From assembly GCF_030052815.1 (NCBI RefSeq), contig NC_079496.1, positions 7,757,278 through 7,821,277 on the forward strand: 64,000 bases of DNA. The letters run 5' to 3'. Under the pieces are notes generated by a model. It was not told the DNA's origin. It was given only the letters and a program-made list of their open reading frames with translations, and searched no databases. Origin of the DNA: Hevea brasiliensis. Its lineage: Eukaryota; Streptophyta; Magnoliopsida; Malpighiales; Euphorbiaceae. Below, piece after piece: positions 33,430 to 47,404 of this stretch (positions are counted from its first letter, which is position 1; the number at the start of each line of letters is the position of its first letter). A program made the position numbers and the translations under genes.

Positions 33430-33434
33430 GACTA

Positions 33435-36400
33435 TTTGACTCAATTTTAAATTTTTAAATTGAATTGAATTTTTTCATATGAGAAAATCAAATATATTAA
33501 ATTTGATAGACATGTTTCTGTATATTACAAATAATTTATGTATATATTAGAATGTAAATTAAGCTTCACATGGGGAATTGACCCATAAATATACATATAT
33601 TAGAATGTAAAAATTAAGTTTATCATGGCGAATCATAAAGTTTATCTTATTATCCATATGTCAAGTAGGTAACATTCCATTAATTTGGTAGCCTTTAAGA
33701 ACATGTTTTTAAATTTTAATTGTTGCTAAAAGAATCACAGGTTTCGTGATGGCTGGCTAAATTCTTAAATTGATCATGCACTTAATTGGGTGTGGTGCAT
33801 TACACGCCATATTATGGAATTAACTATATTATTTAACGCACATAAATAATAAATTAATGTACTTTTTGAGTTTTACACGACTGAAATTTAAGCTGTGGGT
33901 GACATGTATACTATTTCGTCATCATTAAATTACAAGTCAGGCTGCAGCTGTCCGGTTTTTCATTAAAAAATTCGTTTACAATTTCTATCTCAAATTTTTA
34001 ATAATGATGAATCGATGAATCAAGATAACAGTAGATAATTCTGTGTGATATGAATGCATGAAAAGAGTATTTTCACGAGTAATCTACCTGTAGTTATCTA
34101 AGGAGAGAAGGAGGAATACATGAATCAATTTGTAGAAAATGCCCAGATGTAAGGCCTTGTGTATATTTACGTAAACTAGCGCCTTCCACATGAGTATATA
34201 AATGACAAAAATGCACAATCTAGGGTTCTTCTAATTTCATCCATACATGTATATCAAAAGTAATACCAGTAGTGAAAGCTATATATGCAACGCATGTATA
34301 TAGATCCCCACAATCATCTGTACATACCAACTTCATCTTCTTCTTAATTTGATATTCTTGTTTTATTTTTATTTCCAATATTATCATATTTAAGGGTACC
34401 TATATTCTATATCAAACATGAAAACTTTATTTTCTCATCCTCATTTAGGGGGCAAATCTTTGGCCATGAATGAGTCTTCAAGTGAATCATATCAAATATA
34501 TGAGTACTCTTTAGTGGATTAAAGGAAAAAAAAAATTAGTGTGACAGTGTGACCAATCGGTGATGAGTTCTCCAGTTTCTTCATTCTCTTATACTAACCC
34601 AAAGGCTTCGATCGAATTGATTGAATTCAAAGGATAAATGAAATATGCTAACCCAAATTTAACCTTTTCTTATTGTTGTGTACTGCAGAAGCGTTTAAAC
34701 TGTAAAGAAATAAAGCAAATATACAAAATACCAATATTTTTGTGGTTCACCTTCTCAATATAGAGCTACATCCACGGATATGCCATCTTCTACTATTAAC
34801 AAATAATAAATCATCAATTACAAGTTCAAAACTATACTACCCATAAATCCAATTACATCCAAGAGAACTCATATTACATCAAACTGCTTATAGTAAATAC
34901 ATTAGTTAGTACCTCTCAATCTCTTCTACACATAATTTAATATATTTACTGTTAAACCACAAAGGGTGTCTTCAACTATATGGGCAAGAGCCTTCTCACC
35001 AATGGACAATAATCCCTTCCTCTTAAATTCTATGTGCTTTCTCCAAATTAGGCCGAAGCCTTTCTCCACTGCAATGGCCAAAAGCCCCTCATCAATGAGT
35101 AGAGCCAAATCAGCAGTAATTAGCAAAATTCCTCTCTACAATAGGCGATAATCTCATTCTATGAGCTGCAAGCCAAATAATCATTTCCACAATTCTCCTA
35201 TTTATAGTGTTAATTCTCTCAATCTTAATCTGATTAGGAGTCCCACTCAATTTAGAAATAACATTAAAATAAGAGTTCTACTGTATATTGGAAATATTCC
35301 TCTATCATATTAAAAAAATATTTCTCTCACTAAAATTAAGAAAAAGCCTCTCTAAATCTCACTAAGATTTTGAGTCATAATTCTAAAACTTGCTTTATAC
35401 AATGAAAGTAAGGGCTGCTAGGGCATAGCGGGTTACAAAGGCTGCTAAAGTTAGTGTACTTGAAGGGAATAGTGGAATCCAGTTGCTAATTTTTGTTTTT
35501 TTTTTCTCCCTTTTGTTTGCTTAACCCTAATCAAATTCATGAGGCATGTATATATGCCTTCGGTTTCCCATGGATGGATGACAAAGACCTTTGATATTTC
35601 ACCATTATTATATTTAATTATTATTATACAATTTATACGTCTGTAATCTACTATTGAATTCCTCAATGACGTCTCAAATGTGGAAGAAAATACATAGATA
35701 AATAGAGGGTCATATTTGGTCAACTTTGTACAATCCAAGCATCATGGAGACATATTCAATCCAACCAAAATCCATATATCAGGCCGACTCCTGATAGTAA
35801 TTGACAGTTGACACAATAACATTTGATTTCCCATGCATTAAAGATTATTTACTATATTATAGCATTCACAAACTCTACTGTAAATAGCTCATGAACGATA
35901 TACTCTAGTTCCTTAAGCGAGGTTCAGTATTCGATCATTATGAATAGAGAAAATACTCATTGAGAGTGTTTTACTCCTTAATAAATCGACCTAGCACGAG
36001 CAAGATTATTTCTGGTCCATTAATTTGAGGATATCTGTGAAGTAGCTTAAAAAAAAAAAGATGTACTCTAATTCAAATTCCACTTACTGTTATTGAAGTT
36101 TCTTATGAGTAGATGAAAAATATTTTTTAATAAAAAATTAGTTGTATTCTTTTTTTTCTTAAATAATATGAATCTCAATTTTACAAATTATTTATATTAA
36201 AATAATTTTAAGAAAACAAAACTAATCCAAGGCCTCACCTTTTAAGTGGGGAACATTGAAATGCATTAGGACTAATAAGGTAAAGACAAGACCACTCAAT
36301 GCCTAATATAGTGGGATGCTTTTATAAAACACTGAAACAGACTCAGCCACTTAAGTGAGCAAAAGAAACAAAGAATTTATCCTATGTTTGATACCAAAAT

Positions 36401-36745
36401 TTAAAATAAAAGATTTGAAATTAATTTTAGCATAATTTATTAATATATTATAAATTTTAAATATTATTTTATAAATTATTTTAAATTCATACGTGGATAA
36501 TATGTCTATTATATTTATGCACTTAATATATATTTATAACTTTAATCGATTATATAGAATATATACTTTTATTAAATTTAAATCTCATATTTTAAATTCT
36601 CTTGAACAAGAACACAAGGTTAAAGATTTAGTGGTTGCAATAAAAGAGTTTCTTTGGTCCCTCTCCCCTTAATTTCTAGCTGGTCTCTATGAAAAACACT
36701 AATCTCTCAAGACCTAAAACCCCTCAACAACTGAAAACTAACTTC

Positions 36746-36800
<55 letters not shown>

Positions 36801-38939
36801 TCTTTAACATCAGTCAATGATTTAAGAATGTTGGACTAATAATTTTGATGTGAAATTGAGCGTTAATGCCGTCATAAGAAATAAATATATGAACTATATT
36901 CAAAACACCATAATTGAAATGTGTAATTATTATGCACCAAGAAAACCCATTACAGGCTTTACATATTTCTTCACTGTATCATAAAAGAGTATCCAAAAGC
37001 CATTGGATTGTTCAATATATGAATATTATTAAGTCAACTCAATATGCATATTTTTGGTGAAGAACAAAAATATACTTTTTTTTTTAATTTTTCAAAATTT
37101 AATAATAAATAATTTAAATAATAATTATGCTACTATTTTTTTTTTATTCTCAATTATGAACAACTAATGTAAACAAAATGGATCCAACCTAACCCTACCT
37201 TAAAAATTTGTTCAATAAGAGAAAATTTGCCCATCTATATGAGATAACACATATCTTCACACTCAGAAATGAACATTTAGAGCGTAAAGTCTACAGATAA
37301 ATACATCTGCAAATAACTCAATATTCAAGTAGGGTAAGTTCTATATAATGTAAAAAAAATGATCGAACCTAACTCTACCTTAAAAATTAACTCAAAGAAA
37401 AAAAATTTACTCAAATTTTATACATATTATAAACTATTTATCCTAAACCAATGTGTTACAACATAATTAATGGCAATTGCTGAATATAATCATCAATTGA
37501 TTGATCTTTTCATACTTAATATGTAAATGGAGAAATTAATTTCAATTCTCTTATTTATTATAAATAAAAATAGTGTTTTACTACCACAGGTTGAATTATT
37601 ATAGGATTATACTATGTCATGCTATAAATCATTTAATTTAATTTAATTTAATTTAATATATAGTGCGAGCATTATTTTCATTTTTTTCCCTAAAAATAAT
37701 GGGTATAGTTATTGGATGGAAATAAAATATATACAATAATGGAAAAGAGTGAGTGAGTGAGTTTTTTTTTTTCGAAGATTGGTTTTGGGCACTGTCATTT
37801 GGTGATGTTAATTAAATGATGAAGACGTGATGATGACGCCATTATGATCATCAGGATGGGAAAGTGAATGGATTAAAATTGAAAATTAATCTATCCTTTC
37901 TTGTTGTATTAGAACAAGTTTTGATGTGATATGATATTCCCATTCAATCTAATTAATAAAGAGAATTTATTAAATTCAATAACTTTTAATCAAAGACGTT
38001 TAATTGATATGATATTATAAAGCTAATCAATTTTTTAAATGAAAATAATTCTCTTAATACTTAAAATTAATATTGAATTAAGTATTGTGAGGTCTTAATA
38101 ATATGTGAAAAATGAAATATTTTTAATAGTGTAGTTTAGTTTTTTAAATTTTTTTTTTAATAATTAAATGGGATTTAAATTTCAAGTTGAAATCATATTT
38201 ATTCTATTTTTCAATACATATTGAGTGTAGGACAACAAGAACTTGGGTTAGAGTAAGTGAAGATTGGGCTATTTATTCTATTTTCCATTACATATTGAAT
38301 GGCCCATAGACCGAAGGGTGACCCAAGAGTAATTAAACCTCAGCTCTATGGTTTTGTAGCTTATAAAACATTTTTATTTTATTTACAAAATATTTAATTT
38401 TTATTATAAAATAAATGAAATTTTCAATAAAGTATAATTATATGAAATTTTAATTAATTTCAATTTTATTTCATTTTTTCGTGGCATAAAGTATATTAAA
38501 TTCAATTCTATATAAAAAGAAATTATTATATTTTAATGAAAAATTAAAAAAATAATATGTTTATTTGATATATTATCTTCAATTATATATTGATCACAAA
38601 AATTAATAATCACCAAAGAATTAAAATATATAAGCAGCGGAAACAGGTTGCTTCAACACTCTAGTAAGGATTTTTCTTTTTTAAATTTAATTTATCATAA
38701 ATTTAAAATATAAAAATTCTCATTGCTGTAAATGTTCTAATTTTAATGGGGATATTTTAATGGTGAATATTGAGATTTTTTTTATCTAAATTTAATTTAT
38801 TATAAACTTAAAACATAAAATATATAAATATATTTATATTTTATATCCATAGTAGATCGGTTTAAACTAGAATTTCTCAGCGAAATGTTTCTTCTTTTTG
38901 AATGTGATCAAATAATGCAGCTGCCTCTCACTTTACGCA
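33435..38939. other. AT-rich intergenic DNA with scattered repeat debris
   Basis: 5.5 kb with no supportable gene. A direct echo of ATATATTAGAATGTAA lies at about 33540-33625. Positions 34670-35420 look like a decayed retrotransposon fragment (GTGGTTCACC and GAGCTACATCCACGG near 34741-34777 are phrases often seen in plant Ty1/copia LTRs), but I cannot define its ends. A (TAA)n array is at 36747-36798 and a short (AATTT)n at about 37624-37655. The rest is unremarkable A/T-rich DNA. Confidence 0.5.
36747..36798. repeat. (TAA)n microsatellite
   Basis: About 17 TAA units. Confidence 0.93.
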
Positions 38940-39890
38940 GGACATCTGATTCAGTGTACTGGTCTGGAACAACTCACGGCAATTATACTGTATGCAGTGC
39001 ATAGCATTGGATAAAGGAGCAACAACGACTGCTCCAAGTGAGTTCTCCCTCAATGCCTAGTTCAAGTTCTTTTTGGGAACGTCTGTGGAAGCTAGACGTC
39101 ATTCCTCGGATTAGACATTTCTTATGGAAGCTGGGAATGAATGTTTTGCCAAACAAGGATAATTTAAGAAAGAGACAGATTAAAGTTGACGATTTGTGCG
39201 TTTTCTGTAGGAAACAATCGGAGGAGACATCATATCATTTGGTTTTTGAGTGCCCAATAATACTCCGGATGGCAGCCATCACTGAACCAACATGATGGCA
39301 GAATCAAACCTCCTTTGGGAGATAATTTTTGCTAATAATGATCCTGAGTTCTAACAGCTTTTTGCTATTGTAGCATGGTCTATATGGCAGGAACGAAATC
39401 ATGTGATCTTCCGACATTCTACTTTGAGGAACCCAGAGTGCTCCACAGAGCGATGCTCCTATGGGCAAGTTACACAAGTTATGGTGATTATCAAGAACAA
39501 GTGAATCCTCCAATATGATCTGCTGGTGTCCACCACCTTCAGGTGTGTTTAAACTCAATACGAAATGTCTGCATGTGAACTGGGAGGCAAGTTTAGCTGA
39601 GGTTCATGCCATTAAGTTTGGGTTGGAAGTAGCTCTTGAAGCTGGCTTTTCTTCATTAGTGGTAGAAGGAGATAGTAAGTCTACTATGGAAGCACTCAAG
39701 GGTGGGCCTCTGGTATCTCCATATCATGATCTTTGTGTTACAGATATTTGGACTCTTCTCCCTGGATTCCCTTCCAGTTTTCTCCCCGATCGAGTTGCAA
39801 ACTGTCTAGCACATCACTTACCTAAGGAAGCTTTTAATTCCTCATATTTAGTTCAGGTGTGGATGGAAGATGTCCCACCACATTTTTAGC
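38940..39890 (+). pseudogene. L1-type LINE remnant: zinc-binding RVT and RNase H domains
   Basis: A plus-strand remnant of the 3' part of a plant non-LTR retrotransposon ORF2. 38945-39295 reads SVYWSGTTHGNYTVCSA, a TAG where Tyr is usual, HWIKEQ, then FWERLWKLDVIPRIRHFLWK and CVFCRKQSEETSYHLVFECP. That is the zinc-binding domain with its C-x2-C...H-x4-C. After a frame change, 39515-39889 has an RNase H fold (LAEVHAIKFGLEVALEAGF, VVEGDSKSTMEAL, DRVANCLAHH). The first RNase H strand with its catalytic Asp is disrupted. The 5' part of the element (endonuclease, RT) is absent, as in most truncated L1 insertions. Confidence 0.85.
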
Positions 39891-39944
39891 TAAAGAACTA
39901 AACATTGTTAAATAGTGTTGATGAGGTATTAATATTTAAAAAAA

Positions 39945-40310
39945 ATATAAAATTATATCGGATACTATTAAAAATTATATTAGCTAATTTTAAAAAAAAA
40001 TAATATCAAATAATATTAGATACTATTACAAAATTATATCAAATGTTTTTAAAAAATTATAACGTGATATATTAGTCAACCTAAAAAATTTATATTAGCT
40101 ATTATTTAAAAATTATATTAAATACAAACTTATATATATTGCTATTACAAAAATGTATCAGGCACTATTAAAAAATTATATTAAATACAAAATTATACAT
40201 ATTGCTATTACAAAATTATGTCAGTCACTATTAAAAAATTATAACAGGTATTACAATAAAATTATATTTGTTGCTATTATTAAATTATATCACCCTCTGT
40301 TAAAAAATCT
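39945..40310. repeat. Degenerate AT-rich tandem repeat
   Basis: Units of roughly 60 bp built from ACTATTAAAAAATTATATTA, AATACAAAATTATACATATT and GCTATTACAAAATTATGTCA. They recur several times with drift; the clearest pair is about 40105-40165 and 40165-40225. The flanks, 39891-39944 and 40311-41140, are A/T-rich and hold no gene. Confidence 0.6.
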
Positions 40311-41319
40311 TTACATAACATATTAATTAATTTAAAAAATTATCATGTACCAAACTAACCAACTTAAAAAATTTTATAAGTTTTTATTATAATTTAAAAA
40401 ATAATATAAATAATTTATTTCAAAATGTAAAATTAAATATTATATATCTTTATATCTTTTATTAATTAATTCTGCCAGTCATTAACCGAATTAGAAAAAA
40501 AAAAGAAAAATTAAAAATTCAACAAAATTTTATGAGGATTTATGTGCCTGAACCATTTTATTATCCACCCAAATTAGGGGAAAAAGAGTAGATAACAGAG
40601 TTAATTTTTTTTTTCTCTATAATTTTTGCCCTTCAATAATTATCTTTTAATATAATTTTATTTATTTAATAAGAACATAATAATAAAAATATAATAAAAA
40701 TAAATATTTTTCTTTTTCTTTTATATAAACAAAATTTATGTGGAAAATAATAATTATTTTCCTATAAAAATTTTATTTCCTTTATAATTTTATCAACTTA
40801 TTCTTCATTTGCTTTCCTTCCTTAAAAAAAAAAAAAAACAGGTCGATGGAATCCAAATTTATCATTTTAAAAATTATGTAGACCAATTCACCCTATTCTC
40901 ATTAACAAATCAAATCTAAATTATTTAATAAAAATATTTTAAATTATATCTTATATTTATGTAATAGATATCCTCGTTTAACATTGCATGATATAATAAA
41001 CTATTATATTAAATTTTTTTTTCTATTATCATAAATTTTATCAAAATTTTTTTATAATATTGGAGAATCGGAATCTTAATTAATATTTTTGAAGTGTTAA
41101 ACTTAAAATTTTCACTTAAAATAATTTTCGAGTAAATCATTTTGAAGGAAACTACAGTCACAGTGACCTTGGTGTTGGTGTTTGGTCTCACCTGCCTCCT
41201 GCAAAGTCACTGCATCTGCCTCTCACATAAACCCAGCTTGTCATTAATTTTCGCTTTTCCTGAAGACTCAACGACTCTGTCAATTCTCTCCCTCTCCCTT
41301 TCTATTCCCTCTCTGTTGC

Positions 41320-41326
41320 TATATAT
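41320..41326 (+). promoter_or_regulatory. Possible TATA box of the PMP22-like gene
   Basis: TATATAT, 52 bp before the ATG at 41378, following a CT-rich stretch (41285-41315). It implies a short leader that includes the GA run at 41353-41366. Position and composition fit, but this rests on pattern alone. Confidence 0.4.
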
Positions 41327-43547
41327 CTCAAAACCCATTTCGTATTTACGTGGGAGAGAGAGAGAGTTGATCACATCATGTCTGACATAGCTAAAGAGGT
41401 ACGGAGAAAATATCTGATTCAACTTCAAGCCCGCCCTCTTAGAACCAAGGTCTTTTGGCGGTTGTTGATCATTGCCCGTATCTTTTTTTTCCCCTCTTCT
41501 GGATCCATCCCTGTTTTCAAATTAGTGCCTTTCTCGTTGTTTAGTGCTGGTTTTTGTCGAAGTTTAGTTTTTCGTTTGATTGTGAATTTGTGGGTGTGTC
41601 AGGCAATAACTGCTGGGGTGTTGGCTGGATGCAGCGATGCAATTGCCCAAAAGATTTCTGTGATCAAAAGGCTTCAGTTGAGAAGATTGCTTCTTATCAT
41701 GTTAAGTTGACTTCTTCATTTGTAGTTTCAATTCAAGGTATCTGATTCTTATGACATGTATAAAAAGGATAATGAAATTCTTTTTGCGTATTATTAATGC
41801 TAATGAAATTGTATATTCATCTTCTTTTTAATGAGTGTATAAATAGTGGAAGTATTGACACCAAAGGTTAATTTCTTAGTAACCAAACAAAAACTAAATT
41901 GATTTATATAGTTCTTTTTTTTATAAAAAGAATGAAGTTATGATAGGATTTTATTTTGCTTTTTTAGATCTATGGCTTTGCATATGGAGGACCTTTTGGG
42001 CACTTCCTTCACAAATTGATGGATATTATTTTCAAGGGAAAGAAGAACACGAAACTGTAGCAAAGAAGGTAACCCTCCCTCCTCTCGTGTAGATTTGTTT
42101 CTTTTGTTGGCTTATAATTTTCGTGTCTAACTTGAGATTTTGTTTGAGGCTTATGAGATTAGAAATTAATGATTAGAAGTTTTCCTGGCAATTTATTAGG
42201 TGTTGTTGGAACAATTAACTTCTTCTGCTTGGAACAACATGGTTTTTATGATGTACTATGGCTTGGTAGTTGAGGGTACGTGCATCTATTAAGAAATCTT
42301 GACGTTGTATGTTTGATACAGTGTTCTCATTTCATGTCAAATGTGCTATTTCTCATTTGGTGGTCTCCCCATCCTGTAGTAGCTTTATTTTCTCGTTGTT
42401 GATGTTTTTAAAGCCAGGTATGGTTTGTAGAATCAATAGCATGATTTATTGTTCAGCATTTTTATATAGTAGCCAAGTTTCAAAAGCAATAAAGTTGATA
42501 TGTTTCTAACTTAAGCTCAAGTGGTTAACCATCTCTAGTAATCGTTTTTCTAATCGCCACCTTTTTAATTATGCTTGTAAAGGAGATATTTTTGCCCAAA
42601 CTGTGTTAATTATGAATTGTCACAACCTAAGTCAGAACAATGACATGCACTGGTGGAGGCTTATTCTAAGTTCTACATATCTAACTTTTTGAATGAGTAG
42701 GAGCAGTCTATAATGTGTAGTAGTTTTGTTTTTTGAGAAAATGACCCAAAGAGTTGCTTGAAGCCTTGAACATCAAAAAGGCATGTTTGTTGTCACTTAA
42801 TTGCGTTGTGTCAGCCTGCCTGATCTGGACAATTGGAATATTTTCTAATTTGTGTTTATGCCTGAGAAGATATAAATATCTCTTTTTTTTTTTTTTTCAC
42901 AATCATTGAACAGAAAGTAAGATCTATTATATTACATGCTTTTCTGGCAGATTTTTCCCTTGGCTATTGTTATCATTGCATATTTTTGCTAGCCAAAATC
43001 ATCAAAAGTTTGGCTGATTTTAATATTTGCTGAAAAATGACTGTGCTATCAAATGTTGAGTAAAAAACACAAGATGTTAAGAAGGAAAAAGAGAATATTT
43101 ACAGAGAGTCTACTATATCCAAAAACTTTGGTTTGTTGTTGCGGGAAGACCATGGGGTTTAGTCAAGAGTAAGGTTCGTAAGGACCACCCTTCTGTTCAA
43201 TTGACAGCATGGAAGGTACAGAAATATGAACCATTTTCTTATTGATTTTCTTTTTTTTTTTGTTATATTAACCCTCTGGTTTAAATGACACGACACAACA
43301 TTAAGGTATTGTCCAGATTGGCAACTCTAAAACTATGATGCTTATGTTTTGCAGTTCTGGCCTATAGTTAGCTGGGTGAATCACCAGTATATGCCTTTGC
43401 AGTTCCGTGTTCTATTTCAAGGCTTTGTTGCTTCATGCTGGTGCAATCTCAATCTTTTAGCTTGGTTCTACTTCCATTGGTTATCTTAATTCCTTGAATG
43501 ACTCCATCTTTTAGTCCCCTTACCTTGTATGCATGGATGGATGGATA

Positions 43548-46500
43548 CAACTCAACTCAACTCAACTAAGCCTTTATCCCAAAAATTTGGGGTCGGCTAT
43601 ATGGATTCGCTTTTTCCACTCTGAACGATTTTGGGTTAAATCCTCAGAAATGTGTAATGCTTCTAAGTCATGCTGTACTACTCTCCTCCAAGTCAATTTA
43701 GGTCTACCCCTTTTTTTCTTTCTATCCTCTAGCCTAATGTGCTCTACTTGTCTAACTGGAGCCTCCGTATGTCTACGCTTCACATGACCAAACCACCTCA
43801 ATCTCCCTTCTCTCAACTTATCTTCAATTGGCACCACTCCAACCTTTTCTCTAATACTTTTATTACGGACTTTATCTAGTCTAGTATGGCCACTCATCCA
43901 CCTTAACATTCTCATCTCTGCAACTCTTATCTTAGATGCATACGACTCTTTCAGTGCCCAACACTCACTACCATATAGCATAGCCGGTCGTATGGCAGTA
44001 CGGTAAAATTTTCCTTTTAATTTATTGGGAATCTTACGATCACATAAAACTCCCGTGGCACGTCTCCACTTCAACCATCCGGCTTTAATCCTATGACTAA
44101 CATCCTCCTCACATCCCCCATCTACTTGAAGGACTGAGCCTAGATATTTAAAGTGATTACTTTGGGACAGTGCCACTCCATTCAAACTAACTCCTTCCCT
44201 ATCACCAGTTTGACCTTCACTGAACTTGCAATGCATGTATTCTGTCTTCGTTCTACTTAACTTAAAACCCTTTGACTCTAGAGTACTTCTCCAAAGTTCT
44301 AGCTTCCTATTGACTCCTTCTCGTGTCTCATCTATCAGAACAATATCATCCGCAAACATCATGCACCAAGGAATACTCTCTTGTATATGTTTCGTCAGTT
44401 CATCTAAAACTAATGTAAAAAGGTAAGGGCTTATGGCTGATCCTTGGTGTAATCCAATTGAAATCGGAAAATCTCTTGTGTCCCCTCCCACTGTGCGCAC
44501 AATAGTAGTTGCTCCTTCATACATATCTTTCAATACTTGTATATACCTAATAGATACCATCTTTTGTTCTAACGCATTCCATAAGACCTCTCTTGGAACA
44601 CTATCATAAGCCTTCTCCAAATCAATAAAAACCATGTGTAGATCTTTCTTCCCATCTCAATATTTCTCCATCAAGCTTCTAATGAGAAAGATCGCTTCCA
44701 TAGTTGAACGACCAGGCATGAAACCAAATTGATTGAGAGAGATGGAAGTATCATGACGTAGTCGATGCTCCACAACTCTCTCCCACAACTTCATAGTATG
44801 GCTCATGAGTTTAATTCCCCTATAGTTTGAGCAACTCTGTATGTCTCCCTTATTTTTAAAAATAGGTACTAAAATACTCTTCCTCCATTCATCAGGCATT
44901 TTCTTTGAGTTTAGAATCTTATTAAATAATTTAGTTAACCATGCCACTCCCATATCTCCCAAATACTTCCACACTTCAATTGGTATTTCATCGGGTCCAC
45001 AGGCTTTACTTACTTTCATTCTCTTAAGTGCTTCCTTTACTTCTAAAGATCTAATCCTTCTAGTATAATTTACATTCTTTTCTATTGTTCTATAATCTAT
45101 ATTCACGCTATTTCCAATTTTACTTTTTTTTAATATATCATTAAAATAATTTCTCCATCTTTCTTTAATGTCCTCATCTTTCACCAACACTTTTCCTTCT
45201 TTATCCTTAATGCACCTAACTTGATTGAGATCTTGACATTTCCTTTCTCTCTTCCTTGCTAATCTATAAATATCTTTCTCCCCTTCTTTAGTTCTAAGTT
45301 TCTCATATAATTTTTTAAAGGTCTGTGCTCTTGCTCGACTAACTGCCTTTTTTGCCTCTTTCTTTGCTATCTTATACTGTTCATAAGCCTTATTATTATC
45401 ACACTTAGGTAATTTCTTATATCATTCCCTCTTTCTCTTCACTGCCTTTTGTACTTCCTCATTCCACCATCATTTTTCTTTTGAGGGTGGTCCATGTCCT
45501 CTAGACTTTCTAAGTGCTTTTCTAGCTACTTCCCTAATCTTTGATGCCATCTATATTCACATATCATTGGCCTTCACATCCAGCTTCCATGTTTCGGACT
45601 CAAGAAGGTCATTTTTGAACTTCACTTGCTTTACTCTTTTGAACTCCCACCACTTTGTTTGAGCTACCATATTTCTTCTAGCCCTACTTGAATTATTCCT
45701 AAACTTGACATCCAAAACCACTAACCGATGTTGACTTGTTAAAGCCTCTCCTGGAATAACCTTGCAATCCTTGCATAGAGCTCTATTTGTCTTCCTGGTT
45801 AAGAGGAAGTCGATTTGGCTTCTATGTTGCCCACTTTTGAAAGTCACTAAATGTGACTCTCTTTTTATAAAGTAGGTATTTGCTAGTATTAGGTCGTATG
45901 CCATAGCAAAATCCAGGATGCTTTTTCCCTCCTCATTTCGACTGCCAAAACCAAAACCTCCATGAACATTCTCATAACCTTGCCTATCACTTCCTACATG
46001 TCCATTCAAATCTCCACCAATGAAAACATTCTCTTCATTCGGTATGCTTTGCATTAAATCATCCATATCTTCCCAAAACCTTTGTTTACTCTCACTGTCT
46101 AGTCCTATTTGTGGGGCATAAGCACTAACTATATTTATTGTTTCTCCATCTAGTACTAGCTTTACTAGTATAATTCTATCTCCTACTCTTTTCACAGCTA
46201 CTACTGCGTCTTTCAATGTCCTGTCTATGATTATACCCACTCCGTTCTTGTTTCTCTCCTTTCAGGTAAACCACAATTTGTACCCTGAATTACCCACTTC
46301 CTTACTTTTCTCTCCTACCCATTTAGTCTCCTGAATGCAAGCAATATTCACCCTTCTCCTTTCTAAGGTATCCACAAGCTCCATTAATTTTCCTGTAAGT
46401 GATCCAACATTCCAAGTACCAACCCTGATCCTCCTCCTATCCTGCTCCTTCCTAATTGGTCTCCTTCTATGATATCTTCTATTATTTTCTATGTCTATCT

Positions 46501-46830
46501 TGTGTTCTGTTCCACTATTTGTTCTATTATCTGTCTTATGGACTAACTTCTTTACCCACACCCGTCCATGATGTGGGAACCCTTGCTCACTTAACACCAC
46601 ACCCGGGCGCCGGCATGGCGCGTCGCTTTCGGTGAACGCCCTACACCCTTGCATATTTATCACTACACCCGGGCTCCGATGTAGCGCGTCGTTAGTAGAG
46701 GACGCCCCAATGTTTATATCATCCATATCATAGGGTGTGACGAAATTTTTACGCTGGTTGTCACCTACCGCAACCCTCCTCCTTTATCCGGGCTTGGGAC
46801 CGGCTAAGCGCAAACTACTTAGGCGGAGTT
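43548..46830 (-). mobile_element. RTE-type non-LTR retrotransposon, nearly full length
   Basis: 3,283 bp inserted in the last intron of the PMP22-like gene, antisense to it. A 16 bp target duplication CATGGATGGATGGATA lies at 43532-43547 and 46831-46846. The 3' end carries short (GTTGA)n repeats (43548-43566) instead of poly-A, as in plant RTE elements. The 5' end (minus strand AACTCCGCCTAAGTAGTTTG) precedes a short leader and one ORF. The target is itself a GGAT tandem repeat, so a few bases of the duplication could be coincidental. Confidence 0.92.
43574..46726 (-). pseudogene. RTE ORF: endonuclease and reverse transcriptase, multiple stops
   Basis: One ORF is expected on the minus strand. 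46726-46262 starts the AP endonuclease (RIRVGTWNVGSLTGKLMEL, ACIQETKW). After TGA at 46264-46262 it resumes at about 46240 (NIVSAYAPQIG, FIGGDLNGHVGSDRQG, SQIDFLL) to 45557. Stops at about 45559 and 45545, and more around 45425, disrupt the linker. Reverse transcriptase runs 45190-44657 (KACGPDEIPIEVWKYLGD, SCSNYRGIKLMSHTMKLWER, NQFGFMPGRST). A single TGA at 44659-44657 separates it from 44635-43574 ([13 protein letters not shown], the catalytic FADD in [22 protein letters not shown], and the C-terminal [12 protein letters not shown]). Motifs and catalytic residues are preserved, but nonsense codons make it inactive. Confidence 0.9.
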
Positions 46831-47404
46831 CATGGATGGATGGATAAATATGATAATTTAGTTAATATGTTTTCTCCCGCAAATGTACCATATACTTTGG
46901 CTAGCGTACATTGACACATTATATGAGAGACACACAAGTGATTGATCCTAAGCATTATGTAATGGAACACTCAAAGTAAGTTAAAAATTGGAAGAAGGTT
47001 GGGGAGGGGGGGTATCAGATACATTTTATATTTGAACTTGAAAGTTGAACAATTAGTTTTCACTCGATGTGCACACCTGTTGTCTCTTGAAAAGAATGTC
47101 GGTGTCATCTCTTAATTGTGCAATGATTCTAATGGAGCTCTTTCTTTAGCTTTTGAATCTGGATGATGCTTATACTAATTAAAATAGCTAGGAGTAGAGC
47201 AAATATTGCTTGACAATTCAAGTAAGGCTAGCAAAATCACATTGCAGAACGTTTTTTTGGCAAAAATGTTGCAAGTCTGCTTGTGTCAAGACCACATTCT
47301 GGGTTTGTGGATTGGCAAATATCACAGATGGAGTAGCATTTGAGTTTGCCTTTTCTTTATATAGAGCATTAAAATATAAAGATAATTAATATACAGATTG
47401 TGCA

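Noticed and set aside
43355..43489. Ending the PMP22-like gene at the TAA at 43487-43489
   Set aside because: A GT donor at 43441 and an in-frame final exon at 47698-47749 (IFLNLRARTATIEQA) restore the normal family C-terminus.
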